DNA from: an uncultured bacterium | GTDB lineage: Bacteria > Spirochaetota > Spirochaetia > Sphaerochaetales > Sphaerochaetaceae | Assembly: GCA_905215015.1 (NCBI GenBank) | Contig: CAJMOS010000029.1 | Span: forward strand, 1-25,632 | Length of the DNA: 25,632 nt | Direction: 5' to 3' | In this document: positions 14,763 through 23,007 of the stretch, piece after piece | Numbering within the stretch: position 1 is the first letter of the stretch | Layout: every line of letters begins with the position of its first letter | Program-made: the position numbers and the translations under genes | The notes under the pieces: generated by a model | Told to the model about the DNA's origin: nothing | Database searches by the model: none | What the model saw: only the letters and a program-made list of their open reading frames with translations

Positions 14763-15565
14763 TCTGGATGCTCCTTCTCGGCGGACTGCTCGTTGTCTCC
14801 TGCGCCATTCCCGAACCGGAAATCCCCCGCGCGGCGCATATCCTTTCCATAGGCATTTCCTACGAGGGAACCGATGCCCAGCGCCTCCGAGGGACGTTGA
14901 ACGACGCGAAGGAGTTGCTCGCGGCCTTCTCTCAGCGGTATGACTCCTGCACCACCCAATTGCTGGTCGAGGAAACGGCGACCAAAGAACATGTTGTCCG
15001 GGCTTTGGCCACAATGCCCGACGGGGAACTGACCATCATCATCTACAGCGGCCACGGGGTAGCGGACGGCAGCTGGGTGCTTCGCGACCCGGAAGGAAGG
15101 CAATTCGGACCCGATGGCACGGTGAAACAAGAAAACCTGCTCGCCCCGGATGAGCTTTGGCGGATTCTCGACTGTCGTCCGGAGCCCGTGCTGGTGATCA
15201 GCGACAGTTGCTACAGCGGGAACCTGCTTCCCGACAGCCCATCGGTCTCCTCGCCCAACGACAAGGAATGCGGGCTCTCGCTCGGCGCCTGTGCGGACTC
15301 GCGTTTCGCCCTCGTCTGCACCACTCGGGAAAACACCGGCAAAGAAGACAGGAAAAGCCACCGGCACGGCTATTTCTCCCGGGCTTTGCTCGAAGAGCTG
15401 GGATGGGACCATGAGAAGGAAAGACTTTCCGCTCCTCCGCAGGCCATCTCCCTGGACAGCCTGTACGAGGGGGTGCTCCGCAGACAGGAACTGGCAGTGG
15501 CCGGGCCAGCAAGGAGCAGCCAGCACCCCGTGGTCAGCCCCGGCCCTTGGGAACTTTGGCTTTAG
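14759..15565 (+). CDS. Caspase-like (C14 family) protease, predicted lipoprotein
   Basis: A 268-residue cysteine protease of the caspase/metacaspase type. Residues 1-15 (MIWMLLLGGLLVVSC) form a lipoprotein signal with Cys15 as the lipid site, so the protein should be membrane-anchored outside the cytoplasm. The p20-like core is clear. It has ILSIGISY, then GTLNDAKEL, catalytic His99 in YSGHG, and catalytic Cys151 in SDSCYSG. GYFSRALLEEL, near residues 204-214, is the usual segment after the substrate pocket. No extra partner domain is fused. The start at 14759 overlaps the previous stop (ATGA) and gives the proper signal; a start 90 bases upstream would bury it. Its stop overlaps that of uvrB on the opposite strand. 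Confidence 0.88.
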   Translation: MIWMLLLGGLLVVSCAIPEPEIPRAAHILSIGISYEGTDAQRLRGTLNDAKELLAAFSQRYDSCTTQLLVEETATKEHVVRALATMPDGELTIIIYSGHGVADGSWVLRDPEGRQFGPDGTVKQENLLAPDELWRILDCRPEPVLVISDSCYSGNLLPDSPSVSSPNDKECGLSLGACADSRFALVCTTRENTGKEDRKSHRHGYFSRALLEELGWDHEKERLSAPPQAISLDSLYEGVLRRQELAVAGPARSSQHPVVSPGPWELWL

Positions 15566-17670
15566 GCGAAGGGGAACTGGTAGTCGGCATCCATCTTGGT
15601 GCCGTTCAGCTCGCCCTTGGTGACCCGCTCGATCTCGTCGCGGATCATCGCAGCCTCCTCGTACTTCAAATCCTTGGCGCACTCCAGCATCTGCTTCTCC
15701 AGGGCCTTGACGTACTTCTTGCGGTCGGCCTTCTCCAGCAGGTTGTAGCCTGCCTTCTGGATCTTCAGGTCCTGCTTGAAGTTCTCCTGCTCGTCCTTGT
15801 TCTCGCGCTCGATGATGTCCTGGACTTCCTTGACGATTGTCTTCGGCGTGATATGGTGCTCCTGGTTGTAAGCCATCTGCACCTGGCGACGATGCTCCGT
15901 CTCGCTGATCGCCTGCTTCATCGCGTCGCTGACATGGTCGGCATACATGATGACATGGCCGTCGGCGTTGCGGGCGGCACGCCCGATGGTCTGCACCAAG
16001 CTGGTCGCCGAACGCAAGAAGCCGATCTTGTCGGCATCGAGGATCGCCACCAGCGATACCTCGGGAAGGTCGAGGCCCTCACGCAACAGGTTGATGCCGA
16101 CCAGCACCTGGAACTCGCCCAGCCGCAACTTCTTCAGGATCTCGACACGCTCGACCGTCTCCACCTCGCTGTGCAGATAGGCAACCTTCAGGCCGAGGCC
16201 GGCAAGATAGTCCGCCAGGTCCTCCGCCATCTTCTTGGTAAGGGTCGTCACCAGCACGCGTTCGTTCTTTGCAATCACCTTGCGGATCTCGCCGTACAGA
16301 TCCTCCATCTGCCCCTCGGTCGGCTTGACGGTGATTTCCGGATCAAGCAGCCCGGTCGGGCGGATCAGCTGCTCCACCACTTCGGTGGAATCCTCCAGCT
16401 CCTTCGGTCCCGGCGTTGCCGAGACGTAGATCCTTTGGCCGACGATGTCGTCGAACTCGTTGAACTTCAGGGGCCGGTTGTCCAGAGCCGAGGGAAGGCG
16501 GAAGCCGTAGTTGACCAGGTTGAGCTTGCGGGAACGGTCTCCCTCGTACATGGCCCCCACCTGGGGCAACGTCACATGGCTCTCGTCGATGAAGGTGACA
16601 AAGTCGGGCGGGAAATAGTCGAGCAGCACGCTCGGACGCTCTCCTTCGGCCCTTCCCGCCAGCGGACGGGAATAGTTCTCGATGCCGGAACAGTACCCCA
16701 CCTCCTGCAGCATCTCCAGGTCGTACTCGACCCTGGTCTTGATGCGCTCGGCCTCCAGCGGCTTGCCTGCATCGAGGAAGTACTTGTACTGGTCCTCCAT
16801 CTCGCTGCGGATCAGCCCGATACCAGCCTTGACCTGCTCTTCCGGCATGACGAACTGCTTGGCGGGGTAGAGGGTGAACGAGCTGACGTTGTCCTGCTTT
16901 TCCCCGGTCAGCGGATCGAACCACTGGATGGACTCGATCTCATCCCAGTCAATCGACAGCCGGATCGCGTTTTCCAGATAGGAGGGGCAGATCTCGATGC
17001 TGTCGCCCCGGACCCGGAAGGAACCACGCTGGAGAATCGCGTCATTGCGCTCATACTGCATCCGTACCAGCTGGCCGAGCACTTCCCGCTGGTTGAAGGG
17101 TTGCCCGACGTTGAAGGTATAGACCATGTCGCGGATCGAGACCGGGTTGACCAGGCCGTAGATGCAGCTCACCGTGGCGACCACGATGATGTCGCGCCGC
17201 TCCATCAAGCTGAAAGATGCCGACAGGCGCATCCGGTCGATTTCCTGGTTGATGTCGGCGTCCTTCTCGATATACAGGTCCTTGCCGGGCACATACGCCT
17301 CCGGCTGGTAGTAATCATAGGTAGAGACGAAATACTCGACGGCGTTGTCGGGGAAAAAGGTCTTGAACTCCCGGTAGAGCTGGGCGCTCAGCGTCTTGTT
17401 GTGGGACAGGACCAAGGTGGGGCGCTGGATCTGCTCGATCACCTTCGCCATGGTATAGGTCTTGCCGCTGCCGGTGACGCCCTTCAAGGTGACCGCCCGG
17501 TCTCCTTCCCTGATCGCATGGGCGATCTTGTCGATTGCCTGTTGCTGGTCGCCCGCCGGCTCGTAGGGAGCGACGACGTGGAACCGTTTCTGTCCGCCAA
17601 GTGCGGCGTCGCCGTGGACGTTGTCCACCTCGCCTCCCCACATGGTCTGCACGTCAAAATGTTTTTCCAT
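15562..17670 (-). CDS. uvrB: Excinuclease ABC subunit B (UvrB)
   Basis: This 702-residue protein is the DNA-damage-verifying helicase-like subunit of nucleotide excision repair and partner of UvrA and UvrC. Walker A is GVTGSGKT at residues 64-71. The beta-hairpin region YDYYQPEAYVPG is at about 118-129. The DESH box lies in VTFIDESHV, helicase motifs include QTIGRAARN, and the C-terminal UVR motif is near LEKQMLECAKDLKYEEAAMIRDE. The N-terminus is about 25 residues longer than in common homologues. The start is nevertheless supported by GAGGA six bases before the ATG, overlapping the htrA stop. It is the last gene of the HD-PfkB-HtrA-UvrB operon. I see no terminator before the convergent caspase-like gene. 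Confidence 0.98.
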   Translation of the reverse strand: MEKHFDVQTMWGGEVDNVHGDAALGGQKRFHVVAPYEPAGDQQQAIDKIAHAIREGDRAVTLKGVTGSGKTYTMAKVIEQIQRPTLVLSHNKTLSAQLYREFKTFFPDNAVEYFVSTYDYYQPEAYVPGKDLYIEKDADINQEIDRMRLSASFSLMERRDIIVVATVSCIYGLVNPVSIRDMVYTFNVGQPFNQREVLGQLVRMQYERNDAILQRGSFRVRGDSIEICPSYLENAIRLSIDWDEIESIQWFDPLTGEKQDNVSSFTLYPAKQFVMPEEQVKAGIGLIRSEMEDQYKYFLDAGKPLEAERIKTRVEYDLEMLQEVGYCSGIENYSRPLAGRAEGERPSVLLDYFPPDFVTFIDESHVTLPQVGAMYEGDRSRKLNLVNYGFRLPSALDNRPLKFNEFDDIVGQRIYVSATPGPKELEDSTEVVEQLIRPTGLLDPEITVKPTEGQMEDLYGEIRKVIAKNERVLVTTLTKKMAEDLADYLAGLGLKVAYLHSEVETVERVEILKKLRLGEFQVLVGINLLREGLDLPEVSLVAILDADKIGFLRSATSLVQTIGRAARNADGHVIMYADHVSDAMKQAISETEHRRQVQMAYNQEHHITPKTIVKEVQDIIERENKDEQENFKQDLKIQKAGYNLLEKADRKKYVKALEKQMLECAKDLKYEEAAMIRDEIERVTKGELNGTKMDADYQFPFA

Positions 17671-17679
17671 CGGATTTCC

Positions 17680-18945
17680 TCAATGTACCAGGTTGCTCAC
17701 GTCATCGCTCTGGCGGAAGACCAGCGTGACCGGCATCTTCCGGTTCTGGCCTGCCCGGTGTACGGTCACCTGCACCGTATCCCCCTCACGGGTGCCGAGC
17801 AAAGCCATGTAGAGGTCGCTCAGACGCCTGACGGGGGTGCCGGCGATCTCAGTGATCACGTCTCCGCCCAGGTAGATGACCTCGTCCCCGTACTTGACCG
17901 CCTCGGTGCCCCCTTTCAGTCCGGCTATCTCCGCATTCCCGCCCGAAACCACCTGGCTGACCAGTATTCCCTCATCGATATCCATGTGTCCATAGGCGGC
18001 GATCGCCTTGGTCAGCTGGACCGGAACGATATCGATCCAGCCACGTCGCACCGTCCCGTACTTCAACAGGTCGGGAAGCAGAGAGATGGCCGTGTCGATC
18101 GGGATTGCGAAGCTGATGCCCTGGCTGGTGCCTGTCGTGGAGAAAATCGAGCTGTTGATGCCGACAACCTCCCCCTGCCCGTTGATCAGCGGCCCTCCGC
18201 TGGATCCAGGGTTGACCGCCGTGTCGCTCTGGATGGCGTTCATGATCACCTTGCCGGTCTCGGTCTTGACCGACCGGCCCAAACCGCTGACCACCCCGAC
18301 CGAAAGGGTCCGGTCGTAGCCGAAGGGATTGCCGATGGCAAGCACCTTCTGCCCGACCCTCAGTTCCTGGCTCTCGCCCAAACTGACTGCGGTCAATTTC
18401 TCGTTGGTGTCGATGCGCAGCACCGCCAAGTCGTCAATCGAGCTGATGCCGACAATCGTCGCCGCAATGGTGCTCTCGTCGGAAAGACCGACCATGATGG
18501 CGTCAGCCCCCTCGACCACATGGGCGTTGGTCATGAGGTAACCGTTGTCCGAAAGGATGAAGCCGCTGCCCCGCTCCTCCTTGTGGCTGCCCCCGGCGAG
18601 GGGCATGCTGCTGGAGATGGCGACCACGCTGGGACCGACCTTCTCGTAGATGCGCATGTTCCGCATCTCGTCGTAGCTGTACTGCCAGGACTCGTCGTCC
18701 CCGCTGAGAACCGTCAACCCTTCGTCACCATAGAGGATTTCCTTGACCGGAAGATCGGCCAAGTCAAAGAGCGCCCGCTCCCCGTCTTCCCTGACGATAG
18801 TCTTCAAGGTCTTCTTCAACTGTTCACGCTGCCGGTTGCGCCCAATCGAGCGCGTCCATCCGACAAGCAATGCCCCTACGAGGACCGCCATCAGGACAAC
18901 GACAAAAAGGGTGAAAAGCCGCATCAGGTCGGTCTTACGCTTCAC
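17680..18945 (-). CDS. HtrA/DegS-type serine protease with one PDZ domain
   Basis: A 421-residue envelope protease. A single N-terminal transmembrane segment (about residues 8-29) would anchor it in the inner membrane with the protease domain in the periplasm. The catalytic triad is His142 (TNAHVV), Asp172 (IDDLAVL) and Ser249 (NPGSSGGPL). The usual GNSGG is GSSGG here, a conservative change. A single C-terminal PDZ domain covers roughly 300-405, as in DegS rather than the two-PDZ DegP. The start codon is GTG with GGAGG six bases ahead, inside the last codons of the PfkB-like gene (11-base overlap). The likely role is envelope stress or quality control. Confidence 0.95.
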   Translation of the reverse strand: MKRKTDLMRLFTLFVVVLMAVLVGALLVGWTRSIGRNRQREQLKKTLKTIVREDGERALFDLADLPVKEILYGDEGLTVLSGDDESWQYSYDEMRNMRIYEKVGPSVVAISSSMPLAGGSHKEERGSGFILSDNGYLMTNAHVVEGADAIMVGLSDESTIAATIVGISSIDDLAVLRIDTNEKLTAVSLGESQELRVGQKVLAIGNPFGYDRTLSVGVVSGLGRSVKTETGKVIMNAIQSDTAVNPGSSGGPLINGQGEVVGINSSIFSTTGTSQGISFAIPIDTAISLLPDLLKYGTVRRGWIDIVPVQLTKAIAAYGHMDIDEGILVSQVVSGGNAEIAGLKGGTEAVKYGDEVIYLGGDVITEIAGTPVRRLSDLYMALLGTREGDTVQVTVHRAGQNRKMPVTLVFRQSDDVSNLVH

Positions 18946-19681
18946 GACACGCCTCCAGCGCCTTCCTCACCGCCCCTATGGTCACGCGATAGTCCGGTTT
19001 CTCTCCATCCTGTCCAAAGCAACCTGCGTCATGGAGCGAAGCGGCCACCGTTCCGCTTTCCAGTCCGGGGGTGTCTGAAACGGGGCTCTCCACCGTCCAG
19101 CCAGCCTGGTTCCACCACAGCTGTCGGCTTTTCCCCCTCAGCCAGATATCCCGGATCCCAAGCCGCTTGCCCAGCAAGCCAAGGGCGGCTTCGCCCCCGG
19201 TTCCCGGGCAAAGGAGCGCGAGTTCCTTCCCAGTCAGCTTGACCAGGTCGGCTCCCGCAAGCACCCTGCAAAGACGGTCTGCGTCCTCCGTGCTTTCCGC
19301 CGGCTCCAGCATCACCATCGGTTCCGGGACGTACGACCTCAAGGCGGACAGGATGGCGTCGCCTGTGGATCCGGTCAAAGGAACGCCGCCCACGTAGGCA
19401 AGCCGGATGTCGCTGTTGACCTTCAGGGCATTGGCAAGCCCTTTCTCGGTCAAGGTCATGGCAACTTGGGCGCTGGGTAGCGGGTTCTGGGCCAGGTCCG
19501 GGTCGAACATGACCCAGTGGTCCACCATATAATCGAGGATGGCCCTGCCTTCCTCGTCCTGACTTACCGGACCGAGCATGGCGGCACTGGAACCCCGGGC
19601 AACCGCCTGGGTGGCCACAGTCAGGGCCAGTCCTCCAAAGTCGCCGTCCCTGCGTCGGGCCTCGCCGATTGCCGCGATCAT
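18935..19681 (-). CDS. PfkB-like protein, probably catalytically inactive
   Basis: This 248-residue protein has the fold signature of the ribokinase/PfkB family. These are an N-terminal GEA, then GGLALTVATQAVARGSSAAMLGPVSQDEEG (the family's Gly-Gly signature and following strand), and DLVKLTGKELALL in the position of the N-x-x-E segment. It is short for the family (about 300). The GAGD motif that carries the catalytic Asp reads GLES at 206-209 after DTP, so the base is replaced by Ser. The N-terminal sugar-binding part is also compressed. Binding without phosphorylation, or decay, seems likely. ATG overlaps the HD gene stop (ATGA), and its own end overlaps htrA. Confidence 0.75.
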   Translation of the reverse strand: MIAAIGEARRRDGDFGGLALTVATQAVARGSSAAMLGPVSQDEEGRAILDYMVDHWVMFDPDLAQNPLPSAQVAMTLTEKGLANALKVNSDIRLAYVGGVPLTGSTGDAILSALRSYVPEPMVMLEPAESTEDADRLCRVLAGADLVKLTGKELALLCPGTGGEAALGLLGKRLGIRDIWLRGKSRQLWWNQAGWTVESPVSDTPGLESGTVAASLHDAGCFGQDGEKPDYRVTIGAVRKALEACREA

Positions 19682-20490
19682 AGATATCGTTTCCTTTCCC
19701 CGCCGATGACGGTGGCGTAGACTTCGACGAAGCGCTTGTCCGGGCTCTTCCCGATTTTCTGCAGGAGCACCTCTTCGACCTGGAAATATCCCACGTCGCT
19801 GGACATGGTCACCTCGATCTTGATCGGATGCTCCTCACCGCGGGAGATTTCCACATGCTCGATCGCGTTCGCCGAGTATTTGTGGATGTCCCCCACCTCG
19901 CCCTGCTCCCCATGGTTCAGCATCATCGGAATCCGCGCGCGGCCCTTTTCCATGTCACAGCCGTCAGCCACCAGGACCAATCCGGCCTCGAGGCTGTGGA
20001 TCTGATGGGTGGCCATGTGGCCGTAGATGCCTTCGGTGGCGACGCTGATGATAGCGGTCCGCTCGGCCAGGTTGTCAGGGTAGAGCGGTTCCAACAACCG
20101 CTGCATGATCGGGCGCGCGATGATGGTTCCCGTCACCTCGTGGTCGTTCCTGCTGATGGTCATGCCGAGGTCGTGGAGGAAGCTTGCCAAAAGGACGGCG
20201 CTGACGGAATCCTCGTAGCTTCCGCCATCCTCTTCCTCAAGGCTGGTCTTGATGCCCGCTTGGTGGAGCAGGTCAAGCATGTGCAACGCGTTGACGGCGA
20301 CCTGCCGCATGTGGACGGGACCGTGGTCATTGTATCCGAGCCGCTTGATGGCGACTTCGTTCGCATAATCCTGCAGTGCCTGGATTTCTGGATCCGAGAC
20401 AAGCAGTTTGCCAAGCTCGCGAGCTTTGCTGCCCTCGGCGAGGTGTCGCAGCACCACCCGGTCGAGCGCCTGTTCTTTTGGAGATTTCAT
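19678..20490 (-). CDS. HD-domain metal-dependent phosphohydrolase
   Basis: A 270-residue cytoplasmic protein with the HD metal-binding pattern. His56/His60 lie in NDHGPVHMRQV, the His106-Asp107 pair in SFLHDLGM, a further His in NDHEVTG, and a distal Asp176 in VADGCDM. Such proteins hydrolyse phosphate esters of nucleotides or cyclic nucleotides; no GGDEF, ACT or TGS domain helps to narrow this. GAGGT lies directly against the ATG, too close for normal ribosome binding. An in-frame stop just upstream rules out a longer start. A TATGCT box ends six bases before the ATG, so the mRNA may be leaderless. It is the first gene of the operon leading to uvrB. Confidence 0.9.
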   Translation of the reverse strand: MKSPKEQALDRVVLRHLAEGSKARELGKLLVSDPEIQALQDYANEVAIKRLGYNDHGPVHMRQVAVNALHMLDLLHQAGIKTSLEEEDGGSYEDSVSAVLLASFLHDLGMTISRNDHEVTGTIIARPIMQRLLEPLYPDNLAERTAIISVATEGIYGHMATHQIHSLEAGLVLVADGCDMEKGRARIPMMLNHGEQGEVGDIHKYSANAIEHVEISRGEEHPIKIEVTMSSDVGYFQVEEVLLQKIGKSPDKRFVEVYATVIGGERKRYL

Positions 20491-20542
20491 ACCTCAAGCA
20501 TACACGTTTTGACGTCCAACGGAAACCGGTCAGAGGCTTGCC

Positions 20543-21094
20543 GTGAATCACTCTTTCCGCCACAATGGAGCCATGCCGAAATTGACGATGAAACAAATGC
20601 TCTGGCTGGGCAAGCCATTGTCATGGAAAAAGGATTGGAAAAGCCTCTCCTTGCGGGTCGACCCCCATACCTTGTACCCGGAGAACTGTCCCGCCATCAT
20701 CGCCGCCTGGGACGAGGATATCCGGGCTGTCGCCCGCCTTTCCCTGGCTCCTTCCGCCTGCGAGGGCGGCATCATCGTCTTCCAGACCCCGCGAAGCCTC
20801 TGTGCCGCCGGAGCCAGTCCCGAGGGCTTCCATCTCCACTACCAGGTGATGGGGTACAGGCACGACACGTTCCTTCCCTGCCCGATATCCCAAAGCCATA
20901 TCTGGATGGCCTTCTCCAGGATGGGGGACCGGTATGCCATCTCCTATTCCTTAGAAGGCAACCTGTTCCAACAGGTCGACCAAGGAACGCTACCCGACCT
21001 CGGGAAGAGCTACAGTTTCGGATGGTACTGGTCCAACCCGACGGACACCCCGTTTGAGGCAAGCGCGGACACCTTGGTTGTGACAAAGCTCTGA
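20543..21094 (+). CDS. Small beta-sandwich-like protein, unknown function
   Basis: A 183-residue cytoplasmic protein. The second half (FHLHYQVMGYRHDTF, HIWMAFSRMGDRYAISYSLEG, YSFGWYWSNPTDTPFEA) has the strand pattern of concanavalin-like domains of the DUF1349 type, which is a loose match made from memory. No catalytic residues are recognised. The GTG at 20543 has AGAGG six bases upstream and is taken as start. ATG 20573 is the alternative, with GGAG too close. It is divergent from the HD gene across only 52 bases, which must hold both promoters. Confidence 0.65.
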   Translation: MNHSFRHNGAMPKLTMKQMLWLGKPLSWKKDWKSLSLRVDPHTLYPENCPAIIAAWDEDIRAVARLSLAPSACEGGIIVFQTPRSLCAAGASPEGFHLHYQVMGYRHDTFLPCPISQSHIWMAFSRMGDRYAISYSLEGNLFQQVDQGTLPDLGKSYSFGWYWSNPTDTPFEASADTLVVTKL

Positions 21095-21173
21095 AACCAT
21101 TTTCCAAAGAACCAGAGTGTGCTACCATTCCGCTATCTTTAGGTCCCGTTGGAAGGACAAAGGAAGGCCCACA

Positions 21174-22916
21174 ATGGCTGAAAAAAGCATTGAAGAGAAG
21201 AAAGCGGAAATCGAGGAGAAGTACGGGAAACCAAACAACTTCCTCGAGGACATCGTGGAAGACGATCTGGCTAACGGACGCGTCCCGAACGACACCGTCG
21301 TCACACGTTTTCCGCCGGAACCGAACGGCTACCTGCACATCGGACACATCAAGTCGATCTGCATCAACTTCGGCATCGCCCAGAAATACCATGGCATCTG
21401 CCATCTCAGGCTGGATGACACCAACCCGGCCAAAGAGGACAACGAGTACATCTCCGCGATCCAGAAGGACATCAAATGGCTCGGTTTCGACTGGGGCGAC
21501 AAGGTCTATTACGCCAGCGATTACTACGACCAGCTCTACGAGATTGCCGTCCGTCTGATCAAGGAGGGCAAGGCATATGTCGACAGCCTGAGCCCCGAAC
21601 AGGTGAAGGAATACCGCGGCACGCTGACTGAACCTGGCAAGAACAGCCCTGACCGAGACCGCCCGATTGAAGAGAATCTCCGCCTTTTCAAGGAGATGAC
21701 CGAAGGCAAGTATCCCGAAGGCAAGTACATCCTGCGCGCGAAAATCGACATGGCCTCCCCAAACATCAACATGCGTGACCCCGCCCTGTACCGTATCAAG
21801 TTCTCCGAACATCCGAGGACCGGCAAAAAATGGTGTGTCTATCCGATGTATGACTTCACCCACCCGATCAGCGACGCCATCGAGGGAATCACCCACTCGA
21901 TCTGCACGCTGGAGTTCGAGGACCATAGGCCAGCCTACGACTGGGCCACTTCGATTGACGGAATCGCGGCTACTCCGCACCAGTACGAGTTCGCCCGCCT
22001 GAACGTCAGCTACCTGCTGATGAGCAAACGCAGACTGCTCAACCTTGTCAACCTGAAGATCGTCGATGGCTGGGACGACCCGCGCATGCCGACCATCAGC
22101 GGCATCCGCAGGCGTGGCTACAGTCCGGAGTCGATGAAGGATTTCGTCGCCCGCGTCGGTGTCGCGAAGGTGGAAAGCATGGTCGACTACTCGCTGATGG
22201 AGTTCTGTGTCCGAGAGGACCTGAACAAGCGGGCAAAGCGCCTGATGGTGGTCCTTGACCCAATCAAGCTCGTCATCGACAACTATCCCGAAGGCAAGAC
22301 CGAGTATTTCGAAGCGGTAGACAACCCGGAGGATCCGAACAGCGCGAAACACCAGATTCCCTTCAGCCGCGAGCTCTATATCGAGCGCGAGGACTTCATG
22401 GAGAACCCGGTCAAAGGTTACCATCGCCTGTATATCGGCAACGAGGTACGGCTGAAGTACGCCTATTACGTGAAAGCCACCAGCGTCGAGAAAGACAAGG
22501 ATGGCACTATCGTCTGCGTCCACTGCACCTACGACCCGGAAAGCAAAGGAGGCGCCACCGCCGATGGCCGCAAGGTCAAGGGTACCAGCCACTGGGTCAG
22601 CGTCAAGGATGCCGCCGACATCGAGGTCCGCCAGTACGACAAGCTCTTCAAGGTCGAGTACCCCGGTTCCACTACCGGCGACTACATGGACGACCTGAAC
22701 CCTGATTCCCTGAAGGTGATTGCCCACGCCTACGGCGAGCCTGAGGTGAAGCAGAGCAAGGTGGGAGACTACCTGCAGTTCATCCGCAACGGTTATTACT
22801 GCGTCGACTGCAAGGACAGTACCCCCGACCATCTGGTCTTCAACCGTACCGTGACGCTGAAGGACAGCTGGGCGAAGCAACAGCAGAAGCAGAACGACCC
22901 GAAGAAGGCGGTGTAA
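21174..22916 (+). CDS. glnS: Glutaminyl-tRNA synthetase
   Basis: A 580-residue class I aminoacyl-tRNA synthetase that charges tRNA-Gln directly with glutamine. The HIGH motif is at residues 55-58 (NGYLHIGHIKS), preceded by RFPPEPNG. The KMSKS equivalent reads LLMSKRRLL, the shortened form usual in GlnRS. The tRNA-binding beta-barrels make up the C-terminal half. VPNDTVVTRFPPEPNG and CTLEFEDHRPAYDW separate it from bacterial GluRS. The length is close to E. coli GlnRS (554), with a short lysine-rich N-terminal extension. The ATG is fixed by AAGGAAGG six bases upstream. A possible -10 box TACCAT lies at 21123-21128, but no good -35. It has its own terminator. Confidence 0.97.
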   Translation: MAEKSIEEKKAEIEEKYGKPNNFLEDIVEDDLANGRVPNDTVVTRFPPEPNGYLHIGHIKSICINFGIAQKYHGICHLRLDDTNPAKEDNEYISAIQKDIKWLGFDWGDKVYYASDYYDQLYEIAVRLIKEGKAYVDSLSPEQVKEYRGTLTEPGKNSPDRDRPIEENLRLFKEMTEGKYPEGKYILRAKIDMASPNINMRDPALYRIKFSEHPRTGKKWCVYPMYDFTHPISDAIEGITHSICTLEFEDHRPAYDWATSIDGIAATPHQYEFARLNVSYLLMSKRRLLNLVNLKIVDGWDDPRMPTISGIRRRGYSPESMKDFVARVGVAKVESMVDYSLMEFCVREDLNKRAKRLMVVLDPIKLVIDNYPEGKTEYFEAVDNPEDPNSAKHQIPFSRELYIEREDFMENPVKGYHRLYIGNEVRLKYAYYVKATSVEKDKDGTIVCVHCTYDPESKGGATADGRKVKGTSHWVSVKDAADIEVRQYDKLFKVEYPGSTTGDYMDDLNPDSLKVIAHAYGEPEVKQSKVGDYLQFIRNGYYCVDCKDSTPDHLVFNRTVTLKDSWAKQQQKQNDPKKAV

Positions 22917-22944
22917 TCCGCTTCTTGGCTTTTGCGGCGACGGG

Positions 22945-22974
22945 AAGGCCACCCTTGCGGGTGGCTTTCCTCTT
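22945..22974 (+). terminator. Rho-independent terminator after glnS
   Basis: GCCACCC-TTGC-GGGTGGC forms a perfect 7-bp stem, extended by AAG/TTT with one wobble, and is followed by a pyrimidine/T-rich stretch TTTCCTCTT. It lies about 30 bases after the glnS stop on the same strand. The same bases may form the start of the promoter of the following amidohydrolase gene. Confidence 0.75.
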
Positions 22975-23007
22975 GCCGGCGCAGGGGAAGGCTTGCTACG
23001 ATGGGGT

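Noticed and set aside
15547..19242. A 1231-codon open frame on the plus strand, opposite uvrB and htrA
   Set aside because: Both genes on the minus strand are certain from their motifs. The antisense frame has a His/Asp/Leu/Val-rich composition with no known domain, as expected from the mirror of GC-biased codons.
20772..22952. A 726-codon open frame on the minus strand, opposite glnS
   Set aside because: glnS is certain from its HIGH and MSK motifs. The antisense frame is Val/Asp/Leu-rich without domain features.
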